A stretch of 64,000 bases of DNA from Lactobacillus sp. ESL0785 (GTDB lineage Bacteria > Bacillota > Bacilli > Lactobacillales > Lactobacillaceae): NCBI RefSeq assembly GCF_029395455.1, contig NZ_CP113916.1, positions 1,054,001-1,118,000 of the forward strand, read 5' to 3'. A model generated the notes under the pieces. The model saw only the letters and a list, made by a program, of their open reading frames with translations. It was not told where the DNA came from and ran no database searches. Positions 56,927 to 64,000 of the stretch are shown one piece after another (the first letter of the stretch is position 1; each line of letters starts with the position of its first letter). A program made the position numbers and the translations under genes.

Positions 56927-58093
56927 TTTCTATCACATAATACATTTACTTGGGAACAGAATGAATTTATTGACCTACTGATTAGAAATAATAAAAAGAA
57001 TAAAGATTTAAAAATTAATAATGTAGAATCCATATCTAATAAAGTGGGATTCATTAAACAAACTGAACAGTTTGGAGATTATTCAGTTGCAAGCACAGAC
57101 TTATCAAATTATTTTGTCATAAGTGAGTATACATTTGCTTACAATCCATCACGTATTAATGTGGGATCTATTGCCTATAAATCACAAGGAAAACAAAATT
57201 CTATTGTTTCTCCTTTATATATTTCTTTTAAAACTACAGAAAAACTTGGGGATACTTATTTGTGGTATTGGTTTAAAACTCAGAATTTTGAAAAGCAAAG
57301 AGAAGTTTTTTCGGAAGGAGGCGTAAGAGATACTCTTTCCTTTAATCAATTAAGTGAAATGCAAATATATATCCCACAACTGTTAGAGCAACAAAATATA
57401 GGAATATTACTTACTAATATTCAAAAATTTATTACACTCCAAGAACGTAAGCTAGAACTGTATAAACAACTTAAGAAATATTTGCTTCAAAAGATGTTTG
57501 CTAATGAACAGGAAAAAGCTCCACAAATTAGATTTAAGGGATTTGATGGTAAATGGGAAAAGAAAAGGCTAGAAAATTATTTTTCTGAAAGTAATAAACG
57601 TTCTTCAAAAGGTAAAATGCTTTCTGTAACGATTAATCATGGCGTTATTCCATTTTGCAAATTAAATAAAAAAGATAATTCAAGTAAAGATAAGTCAAAA
57701 TATAAATTAGTTAACATTAATGATATTGCATATAACACTATGCGTATGTGGCAGGGGGCGTGTGGCGTGTCTAATTATTGTGGTATTGTCAGTCCTGCAT
57801 ATACGGTTATTACACCTAATAAATCAACATCTCCTGATTTTTTTGTTGAATTATTTAAACAGGAGAAAATAAAACAACTTTTCCAAAAGCACTCTCAAGG
57901 TCTCACTTCTGATACTTGGAATTTGAAATTTCCTTTATTTAAAAAGATAGGAGTTTACGTACCTTTAATTGACGAACAAAATCTGATAAGCAATGAACTT
58001 AAAAAAATCAACAAAAAATTATTATTACAAGAAAATCAGATAAATTTCTTAAGTGCTGTAAAACAATACCTTCTCCAAAATTTATTCTGTTAA
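56927..58093 (+). pseudogene. hsdS': Silent, 5'-truncated hsdS (type I specificity subunit cassette)
   Basis: Homology to HsdS starts about 56942 (FTWEQNEFIDLL) in a frame closed upstream by TAG at 56924. The usual first ~15 residues and a start are missing; the first in-frame GTG is 57044. The body is complete. TRD1 runs to a conserved central region with LQERKLELYKQLKKYLLQKM and then QIRFKGFDGKWEKKRLE; TRD2 follows, ending KQYLLQNLFC. Both TRDs differ from the hsdS at 60094-61302, but the central region and last ten codons are nearly the same. It has no promoter or ribosome-binding site that I can see. It is likely a donor for DNA-inversion switching of specificity. Confidence 0.85.
57439..57546 (+). 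repeat. Inverted-repeat arm in hsdS' (pairs with 60680-60787)
   Basis: This 108-bp segment of the central conserved region matches the reverse complement of 60680-60787 with about four mismatches, starting CCAAGAACGTAAGCTA and ending GGATTTGA. Recombination between the two would invert the intervening segment. Confidence 0.88.
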
Positions 58094-58111
58094 ATCATAA
58101 TATAATACATA

Positions 58112-58163
58112 CGAAAAAGGATATGTCTTTCAGTTAATTCTGAAAAAGTATGTCCTTTTTATT
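58112..58163. terminator. Terminator between hsdS' and the recombinase unit
   Basis: AAAAAGGATATG and the right arm TATGTCCTTTTT (with G-U pairs) enclose an inner TTCAG/CTGAA stem, with A and T runs on both sides. Confidence 0.75.
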
Positions 58164-58167
58164 TGAT

Positions 58168-58207
58168 TTGTTCAAAATTGTCGTCTATTTTCAACAACTT
58201 TGAACAA
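58168..58207. repeat. Perfect 9-bp inverted repeat near the recombinase unit
   Basis: TTGTTCAAA (58168-58176) and TTTGAACAA (58199-58207) are perfect inverses separated by 22 nt. The size is compatible with a recombinase or repressor binding site; no function is shown. Confidence 0.45.
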
Positions 58208-58255
58208 AAAATATATAAACTATTTTTGCTTATTATTGGTAATACCAATGATACG

Positions 58256-58417
58256 CTATAAATTATACCAATCTATGCTAGCAAATCCTGTCTTATCTGT
58301 TTGTCGTTCACGAATGTTTTTCAGTACACCAGAATTTTTAAGATATAAAGTTTCATTAACAGAATTAGAATAATCTAAATTTTTTCGTAATTGATATAAT
58401 CTTTTGTGAACTTTCAT
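58256..58417 (-). CDS. Small 53-residue protein downstream of the recombinase
   Basis: ATG 58415-58417 has GAGG 7 nt upstream. The frame MKVHKRLYQLRKNLDYSNSV... is 53 residues and stops at 58256. It is basic (many K and R) and ends GFASIDWYNL. It lies 16 bp after the recombinase stop, so it is probably co-transcribed. It is too small to assign: it could be a directionality factor, a regulator, or the remnant of a longer gene. Confidence 0.55.
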   Translation of the reverse strand: MKVHKRLYQLRKNLDYSNSVNETLYLKNSGVLKNIRERQTDKTGFASIDWYNL

Positions 58418-58433
58418 GCCTTAACCTCATCAA

Positions 58434-59354
58434 CTATTTCAATGTTGAAATATACTTAATAATTTTATCGTTATCTTGATTATCTAGTTCGCGAATCACA
58501 TGCAGATATGTTTCTTGAGTTGTTGTAATACTAGAATGACCTAATCTTCTGGCAACTGAAGCAATTGAAACACCAGCGTAAAGCAGCACACTAGCGTGAG
58601 TATGTCTTAAACCATGAACACTAATTACTGGAATATTAGCACGACTGCATAAGACTTCCAGGCGATTATTAATTGTAGAATTAAATATTCGTTGCTGCTC
58701 CTGAATAAATATTGGTTTACTTGCATCCATTTTCTTAGTCAAACGTTTAAATTGTGTGTTTAATTTGCTATCAATTGGTATTTTGCGAATTGATGAATCA
58801 TTTTTAGTTGGAATAAAATTGCCAATTTTTGATTTATAATCCCAAGTCTTATTAACATTAAGAGTTCTAGCTTCAAAATCAAAATCTTTAGCAGTTAATC
58901 CCAATGCTTCACTAAATCTTAAACCCGTTTTCGCAACAAGCAAAATTAAATAGTCCCAAGAAATTCTTGGACCTATTTCCAACTCTCGCATTAATTTGAT
59001 TAGTTCTTTTTGACTAAGATATTTCTTTTTGTGATTACGACTTATTGTTCCTTTAATAACAACTTTACGGGTTGGATCACGCTTAATTAACTCATCATCA
59101 AGAGCATCAACTAACGAAGATTTAAGGTGACGATTAAAATCAATTACTGTTTGATGTTCATGATTTTGCGCATATTCATTAATGATTTTTTGATATAATT
59201 TACGGTCTAATTGATCTAAAGTAACATGCGGTGCTAATTTCTTTAATGTTCTAAGTGTAATCTGATACTTTGCAAAGGTAACAGGTCTAACTGCACCACT
59301 TTTATATAATTCTATCCATTCTTCAAAATACTCCCAAAATAATTGCTTCTTCAT
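58434..59354 (-). CDS. Tyrosine recombinase (hsdS-inverting type candidate)
   Basis: This 306-residue integrase has an N-terminal SAM-like core-binding domain (residues 10-95) and a C-terminal catalytic domain. Arg146 (TGLRFSEAL), His247-x-x-Arg250 (VHGLRHTH), His273 (LGHSSITTT) and the nucleophile Tyr283 are all present, so it should be active. Its place between two oppositely oriented hsdS genes is that of the PsrA/CreX-type recombinases that invert type I specificity genes. The frame opens at 59369, but GGGGG 8 nt before ATG 59354 supports the shorter start. An alternative view is that it is a phage- or transposon-derived integrase, but no other mobile-element genes are seen. Confidence 0.9.
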   Translation of the reverse strand: MKKQLFWEYFEEWIELYKSGAVRPVTFAKYQITLRTLKKLAPHVTLDQLDRKLYQKIINEYAQNHEHQTVIDFNRHLKSSLVDALDDELIKRDPTRKVVIKGTISRNHKKKYLSQKELIKLMRELEIGPRISWDYLILLVAKTGLRFSEALGLTAKDFDFEARTLNVNKTWDYKSKIGNFIPTKNDSSIRKIPIDSKLNTQFKRLTKKMDASKPIFIQEQQRIFNSTINNRLEVLCSRANIPVISVHGLRHTHASVLLYAGVSIASVARRLGHSSITTTQETYLHVIRELDNQDNDKIIKYISTLK

Positions 59355-59429
59355 AAAATATACCCCCAAAATAATTTTGCCCCTAGGACTTACTTAGCTT
59401 AAACCATTTGGATAAAGATTAAAAAAGCA

Positions 59430-59464
59430 ATGCAATTGTAGTTATAAATTATTGCTAATTGCAT
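59430..59464. promoter_or_regulatory. Candidate operator of the RelB/YafQ module
   Basis: ATGCAATTGTAG (59430-59441) and CTAATTGCAT (59455-59464) are inverses with a 2-nt insertion, and lie just before the antitoxin gene. RelB-type antitoxins repress their own promoter at such sites. Confidence 0.5.
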
Positions 59465-59497
59465 ATAAAAATAATAAAATTAATTTGAGGTGATATT

Positions 59498-59755
59498 ATG
59501 AATAAAACTTTACAGGCCCGAATGGATGGTAAACTTATGGATGAGGCAGAAGGTATCTTAAAAGATTTAGGACTTAATCGTTCAACTGCCTTGAAAATTT
59601 TTTATCAACAAATTGTATGGAATAATGGGTTGCCTTTTGCAGTTAAAAAACCTGAAATCCCAAATGAAGAAACGTTAGATGCGATGCATGAAGATTTATC
59701 TAAGACTAAGACTTACGATAATTCAGATGAATTATGGCATGACTTGGGCATTTAA
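59498..59755 (+). CDS. RelB/DinJ family antitoxin
   Basis: The 85-residue protein has the N-terminal ribbon-helix-helix layout of RelB/DinJ (LQARMDGKLMDEAEGILKDL; GLNRSTALKIFYQQIV) and an acidic C-terminus (NEETLDAMHEDLSKT) that would neutralise the toxin. GAGGTG lies 7 nt before the ATG. It is followed 3 nt later by the toxin gene. Confidence 0.92.
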   Translation: MNKTLQARMDGKLMDEAEGILKDLGLNRSTALKIFYQQIVWNNGLPFAVKKPEIPNEETLDAMHEDLSKTKTYDNSDELWHDLGI

Positions 59756-59758
59756 AAT

Positions 59759-60031
59759 ATGTTAAATATTAAGGTTACAGCTAAGTTTAGGAAAGACGTC
59801 AAGCGGTGTAATAAGCAAGGGTTACCAATGACTCAACTTAAGTTAGTTATTCATGAACTAGAACAAAATCATGTCCTGCCCTCTAATTATAAAAATCATG
59901 CTTTAGATGGAACTTACTCTAATTATCTTGAATGTCATATAAAGCCAGATTGGTTGTTAATCTATCAAATTACTCAAACAACTTTGGCTCTTATTAGAAC
60001 AGGCAGTCATGCAGAATTATTTAAAAAATAG
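59759..60031 (+). CDS. YafQ/RelE-type mRNA interferase toxin
   Basis: This 90-residue toxin has the family's KVTAKFRKDVKRCNKQG start, HALDGTYSNYLECHIKPDWLLIYQI core and the RTGSHAELF C-terminus with the His and Phe used by YafQ for ribosome-dependent cleavage. It is paired with the RelB/DinJ antitoxin. The pair sits inside the DNA segment that would invert. Confidence 0.93.
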   Translation: MLNIKVTAKFRKDVKRCNKQGLPMTQLKLVIHELEQNHVLPSNYKNHALDGTYSNYLECHIKPDWLLIYQITQTTLALIRTGSHAELFKK

Positions 60032-60039
60032 AATTTTAT

Positions 60040-60086
60040 ACAAAAAAGCCATATTCTTGATCTAGTTGAAGAATATGGCTTTTTGT
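60040..60086. terminator. Bidirectional terminator between toxin and hsdS
   Basis: AAAAAAGCCATATTCTT and AAGAATATGGCTTTTT form a strong stem with a 10-nt loop, serving the convergent toxin and hsdS genes. Confidence 0.92.
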
Positions 60087-60093
60087 ATGTACC

Positions 60094-61302
60094 TTAGCAG
60101 AATAAGTTTTGAAGAAGGTATTGTTTAAGCTGTTTGAAAAATTTGTTTTTATTCATATTAAAATTTATATTTTCGTTAATTCTCTTTAATGTACTACCTA
60201 CTTTGACTTGTTCTTCGTATTTAGGAAGTCTAATAGGGGTTATTTTACCACTGTTAATGGTATATGTTACTACAGTTCCTGAGCCGGATGAGATATGAAT
60301 ATATTTTTGAATGCTGTTTCCAATAAAAGAATAGTAAAAGAATTCACCAAAAATTTTTCCGCTATTTTTAAACCAAATAATATTACCATCTTTAAAATAA
60401 ATTGGGTTGGTATCTCTTATTAATAGAGGTATACCTATAGAGCCTACTCCAGTAACAATTAAATCACCTAATTTTACTTTTCCTGATATTTTTGAAAGCT
60501 TATTATAAAGTTCAAAAGGAATATATATTTTTTCACTTGGTTCAATATGTTTTGAAATAGACACTATGTCTCTTGCTCTAAAAAATCTAACTCCCTTGTT
60601 TGTCCAATCAGATTGATGAACTCGTTTTACTGATGAAACTTCCATAATTTCACCTAATTTTTTCTTTTTCCAGTCTTCCTCAAATCCTTTAAATCTAATT
60701 TGTGGAGCTTTTTCCTGTTCATTGGCAAACATCTTTTGAAGCAAATATTTCTTGAGTTGTTTATACAGTTTTAGCTTACGTTCTTGGAGAGTTAGAAGAA
60801 TGTCAACCGATTCTAATAAATAAGATATTTCTTTTTGCTCTTTAATTGTAGTAATCTTAATTTCAGTATTTTCTAGCTCCTTAGAGCTTATGCTTTCGAA
60901 AGTTGATCCGGAACTAATTCTTGACCAATAATTAGTTTGGTTCAATAGTTTAAGTCTTTGAAAAATAAAGTTATTCGCCTTAATTGAAGCCATACCTCGA
61001 CCTATAACCACATCTAGACTTGCTTTATATACCTCTCCCACAGGTGCACGAACAGTAAAAAGTATATCATTTGTCTTCGCCAATTTTGTAACTTGCTTTG
61101 TCCATACCCTAGGACAAATTTTGTTATTTTTAATATCAGCTTTTCCTTGTACTAAAACATAATAACTTGAATCTGTAGTATAATTCTTCGAATTAGGAGA
61201 TTGTCCCATTATGATTTTTCCAATATCTCCAACTCTATGCCGTTCCCAAGCGTTAGTGAATCCCTTAAACCTAATCCGCGGTACATTAGTATCTTTACTC
61301 AT
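60094..61302 (-). CDS. hsdS: Type I restriction-modification specificity subunit (expressed copy)
   Basis: This 402-residue HsdS recognises the DNA target for the HsdM/HsdR complex. It starts MSKDTNVPRIRFKGFTNAWE, then TRD1, the central conserved helix (TLQERKLKLYKQLKKYLLQK), a second RFKGFEEDWKKKKLG start, TRD2 (SVKRVHQSDWTNKGVRFFRA...) and a C-terminal conserved helix (KQLKQYLLQNLFC). The start overlaps hsdM by 8 nt, so it is the expressed gene. Its central and 3' conserved parts match the silent hsdS' in inverted orientation. Confidence 0.95.
   Translation of the reverse strand: MSKDTNVPRIRFKGFTNAWERHRVGDIGKIIMGQSPNSKNYTTDSSYYVLVQGKADIKNNKICPRVWTKQVTKLAKTNDILFTVRAPVGEVYKASLDVVIGRGMASIKANNFIFQRLKLLNQTNYWSRISSGSTFESISSKELENTEIKITTIKEQKEISYLLESVDILLTLQERKLKLYKQLKKYLLQKMFANEQEKAPQIRFKGFEEDWKKKKLGEIMEVSSVKRVHQSDWTNKGVRFFRARDIVSISKHIEPSEKIYIPFELYNKLSKISGKVKLGDLIVTGVGSIGIPLLIRDTNPIYFKDGNIIWFKNSGKIFGEFFYYSFIGNSIQKYIHISSGSGTVVTYTINSGKITPIRLPKYEEQVKVGSTLKRINENINFNMNKNKFFKQLKQYLLQNLFC
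60680..60787 (-). repeat. Inverted-repeat arm in hsdS (pairs with 57439-57546)
   Basis: This is the other copy of the 108-bp near-identical segment, in the central conserved region of hsdS. Inversion here would keep TRD1 and exchange TRD2. A shorter 29-bp match with two mismatches is at the gene ends (60098-60126 and 58061-58089). Confidence 0.88.
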
Positions 61303-62950
61303 TCTTGAACAACTCCTTCAGCAATTCTATTTCTTGATTTGATTGTTCATCAGAACCTACTAAGTCATTCAAATCTTCCAATATAGAGCTATTTAGCTCC
61401 TTAATCTTTTTATCAGTTTCTTGAATTTCATCCACGACTTTTTTAATGTCAACAGGTGGTTCTTCTTCAAATGTATCTACATAACGTGGAATATTAAGGT
61501 TATATTCGTTTTCCTTAATTTCATCCAAACTAGCGTCATGGGCATACTTATCAACGTCTTCACGCTTAAGATAAGTAGAAACAATCTTATCAATATCCGT
61601 TTCACGCAATAGATTTTGATTTTTACCCTTTTCAAAATCCTTGCTGGCATCAATAAAGAAGATATCTTTACGCTCACGCTTTTTCTTTAATACCAAAATA
61701 ACTGTTGGAATACCAGTCGAATAGAATAACCCTGCTGGCAATCCAATTACAGCATCAAGACGATTCTTATCAATTAACGCCTGACGAATTTTTCCTTCTT
61801 TAGCACCTCTAAACAAGACACCGTGAGGTAAAACAATCGCCATTGTACCGCTATCTTTCAAGTGATATAAGCCGTGCAAAACAAAAGCATAATCTGCTTT
61901 ACTCTTAGGTGGTAATGCACCATATTCTCCGAATCGCGGATCCTTTAATTTTCGGTCGTCATTATCCCACTTTTGTGAATATGGCGGGTTCATAACCACT
62001 GCATCAAAAGTTTGTGGGCCTTCACTACCATCAGTATTTTTACGTTTAGGCCAATCTTCTTCTAAAGTATCAGCGTTAGATAAAGTCATATTCTGATATG
62101 GCACATGGTGCATCATTAAGTTCATCCGTGCTAAGTTGTATGTTGTCGTATTTAATTCTTGTCCATAAAAGCGGACCGGAATCTTTTTAGCAAGTTGCTT
62201 ACTTAATTCACCTTGAACTGTTAATAACAGCGAGCCTGATCCCATTGCAGCATCATAGACACTAAATGGTTCACCATTATCTGTTGCAGATGCAGTTGCC
62301 AATCTTGCTAAAACTTGTGAGACTTGGTGTGGTGTATAAAACTCCCCGGCTTTTTTACCAGAATTACCAGCAAACTTAGCAATTAGATATTCATAAACAT
62401 CCCCTAGAATATCATGGCCAGATTCATCGTTATATTCAAACTGATCAACCAAATTAACAATCTTCATTAATGACTTAGCACGTTGATTAGTATTATTTCC
62501 TAAACGACTGTTACCTAAGTTAATATCTGCAAAGACCCCGCTAAAATCTTGTTCGGCATCAGTATTAATCTTAGTGTTGTCGTTGAAGCGATTAAACATC
62601 TCTTGAAAGTCTTCTGGCTTCAACGTATTATTATTGACTTTATCAGTAATTGACTGCCAAGTATATTCTGGCTCAATTGCATAACCTAGGTCTTCAGCAA
62701 TTGCTGTTAGGAAGTCTTGTAGTTCATCTCCTACTGCTTGCTCTAGATAGTCTTTATTTAATTCTTCAAAAGTATTTCCAGTCAATAGATCACTTTTACG
62801 TAAATGATCTAATTGATTTTCTGACAAATAACGATAAAACATGAAACCCAGAATATAATTACGATATTCATCAGCTGCCATATTTCCTCGCAATTCATTG
62901 GCCATAGCCCATAATTTACTTGTAATTTCTTGAGCACGATTTTCACTCAT
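61295..62950 (-). CDS. hsdM: Type I restriction-modification methyltransferase subunit
   Basis: This 551-residue N6-adenine methyltransferase subunit has an N-terminal helical domain (EITSKLWAMANELRGNMAAD) and the SAM motif DAAMGSGSLLL (233-243). GKKAGEFYTPHQVSQ lies before it, and the catalytic NPPY is at 321-324. A C-terminal coiled region contacts HsdS. It follows hsdR after 11 bp and overlaps hsdS by 8 nt; the order R-M-S is intact. Confidence 0.97.
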   Translation of the reverse strand: MSENRAQEITSKLWAMANELRGNMAADEYRNYILGFMFYRYLSENQLDHLRKSDLLTGNTFEELNKDYLEQAVGDELQDFLTAIAEDLGYAIEPEYTWQSITDKVNNNTLKPEDFQEMFNRFNDNTKINTDAEQDFSGVFADINLGNSRLGNNTNQRAKSLMKIVNLVDQFEYNDESGHDILGDVYEYLIAKFAGNSGKKAGEFYTPHQVSQVLARLATASATDNGEPFSVYDAAMGSGSLLLTVQGELSKQLAKKIPVRFYGQELNTTTYNLARMNLMMHHVPYQNMTLSNADTLEEDWPKRKNTDGSEGPQTFDAVVMNPPYSQKWDNDDRKLKDPRFGEYGALPPKSKADYAFVLHGLYHLKDSGTMAIVLPHGVLFRGAKEGKIRQALIDKNRLDAVIGLPAGLFYSTGIPTVILVLKKKRERKDIFFIDASKDFEKGKNQNLLRETDIDKIVSTYLKREDVDKYAHDASLDEIKENEYNLNIPRYVDTFEEEPPVDIKKVVDEIQETDKKIKELNSSILEDLNDLVGSDEQSNQEIELLKELFKNE

Positions 62951-62961
62951 TTGTTTCTCCC

Positions 62962-64000
62962 TTACTTATTTAACTGATCTGCAAACTTTTTAAATGATTG
63001 ACGCAACTTAGTATGATATTTAATTTTACTAAGTTCTCTAACCATTGTATCTTCTGCGTCATTTTGGTAATTCTGTTGGCCTTCCTGCACTATCTTGGAT
63101 AGACCGCCTTCAACATCCAAGTCATCTTGACCAACAACGTGTTTTTCTAATAGCTCGTTGATTCTTTGTGAATCAGTAATATCAACTAAGCCCCATTTTT
63201 TCTTAAAGTCTAGAATTTCTGTTCGATGGTTCTTCTCGGTATGATCTTTAATTAACTGTTTTACTTCTTCTGATAAAACCGGATATTTTTGAATATCTAC
63301 TTTATGAACCATTAAGTCATTAGCTACAGTTTGAACATCTTTAGCATATTTTTCATCTTCTAATTGGGCAATGAAGTTTTCAATTTGCAGTTTGGTTTTA
63401 ACAGCCTCGGTCATTTGCTCATCATTAACTTGATTTGCCAACTGTGCAATTAATTCATCGAGGTAGTCATAGTCAACGTCAATATCTTTGATATGTTCCA
63501 TTTCTAAAGTTAAGTCACTAACGTCCAAATGCCGACTTTTAGCTACACATTCTTTTATTTGACTAGTAAATGCACCTGTAAGTTTTGCCTCATCATCTTC
63601 AGACATTCCGAGCTCTTGCAATAATTTTTCTGGATGTTCCTCATCATATTTCTCATCCTGCTTAATTCTAGCCATTGAATGACTGTAATCATTCAGAGTG
63701 TTATACATTTGCTTTTGTTTAACTTCACTATGAGGAATATCATCAAAATTATTAGTTAACGTGGCTAATTCATCCACTGTCTTCTTTAGCGCTTCAACTT
63801 CTTCATCGTACGACTTTGCTAAAATTGAGGTTGCGGCAACTTCAGGTAATTCTTCTTGCACAAAAGCAGATTGCCTGTCAGCATAAGTTGCCAAAGCTTG
63901 CTTCATTAGCTTTTCAGCGTTCTTAGGCCAGCGATAATTAACAATGCGACCAAAGGGCTTTTTCTGCATATCATGAACCCTATTTGTTCTTGAATAAGCT
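62962..64000 (-). CDS. hsdR: Type I restriction endonuclease subunit R (C-terminal part)
   Basis: Only the last ~346 codons are in the window. The visible start, TNRVHDMQKKPFGRIVNYRW, matches the end of the helicase motor (motif VI region), and the rest is the helical C-terminal domain. That domain is long and acidic-basic (EELPEVAATSILAKSYDEEV...) and binds HsdM/HsdS. The frame stays open to the window edge, so the nuclease and ATPase domains lie beyond 64,000. It is the first gene of the hsdRMS operon. Confidence 0.93.
   Translation of the reverse strand, partial: AYSRTNRVHDMQKKPFGRIVNYRWPKNAEKLMKQALATYADRQSAFVQEELPEVAATSILAKSYDEEVEALKKTVDELATLTNNFDDIPHSEVKQKQMYNTLNDYSHSMARIKQDEKYDEEHPEKLLQELGMSEDDEAKLTGAFTSQIKECVAKSRHLDVSDLTLEMEHIKDIDVDYDYLDELIAQLANQVNDEQMTEAVKTKLQIENFIAQLEDEKYAKDVQTVANDLMVHKVDIQKYPVLSEEVKQLIKDHTEKNHRTEILDFKKKWGLVDITDSQRINELLEKHVVGQDDLDVEGGLSKIVQEGQQNYQNDAEDTMVRELSKIKYHTKLRQSFKKFADQLNK

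Overview
This window looks like a Lactobacillus chromosome, most likely a member of the delbrueckii/acidophilus group. The evidence is the low-GC Firmicute housekeeping order, the S-layer-type SLAP cell-wall domains, the YSIRK-type signal peptide, the SLAP-anchored giant adhesin, and ribosome-binding sites of the GGAGG kind. No species name can be supported from the sequence alone.

Positions 1-22,500 are conserved core genome, nearly all on the minus strand. Reading in transcription order (high to low coordinates): rplU-rpmA with a leader RNA; a Xaa-Pro peptidase; efp-asp23-nusB; folD-xseA-xseB-ispA-tlyA-recN plus an ASCH-domain gene; gmk-rpoZ; then priA-fmt-rsmB-stp-pknB-rsgA-rpe-thiN with overlapping stop/start codons. 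Divergent from this are rpmB (plus) and an Asp23-like gene followed by a fakA-like fatty-acid kinase gene that runs off the left edge. A decayed small gene with two in-frame stops lies at 12,373-12,645.

Positions 22,500-48,900 are a cell-surface region. Two tandem secreted SLAP proteins and a short BspA-type leucine-rich protein are followed by a YitT-type membrane protein and a DUF2325 protein. Then comes one 19.8-kb gene (28,589-48,409) for a ~6,606-residue adhesin. It has a YSIRK signal peptide, a beta-helix (pectate-lyase-like) adhesive head, a very long helical-repeat stalk and four C-terminal SLAP motifs. Ten in-frame 798-bp repeats, apparently identical at DNA level, make up 8 kb of the stalk.

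Positions 48,800-56,750 hold tRNA-Arg(UCU), small genes, a beta-lactamase-fold hydrolase, a PTS_EIIC_2-family transporter behind an attenuator-like leader with a 22-codon ORF, a D-2-hydroxyacid dehydrogenase, an OppA-type peptide-binding lipoprotein, and a 54-codon remnant of a second dehydrogenase. Next is a compact ~385-nt transcription unit (56,318-56,735) encoding a 54-residue hydrophobic peptide. Its 5' and 3' ends are complementary, which recalls type I toxin mRNAs.

Positions 56,900-64,000 are a type I restriction-modification locus with the layout of a phase-variable (inverting) system. hsdR-hsdM-hsdS are on the minus strand. A silent, 5'-truncated second hsdS is in opposite orientation. 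A tyrosine recombinase with a 53-residue companion ORF and a RelB/YafQ-type toxin-antitoxin pair lie between them. A ~108-bp near-identical inverted repeat shared by the two hsdS genes would let the ~3.1-kb segment flip and swap the second target-recognition domain.
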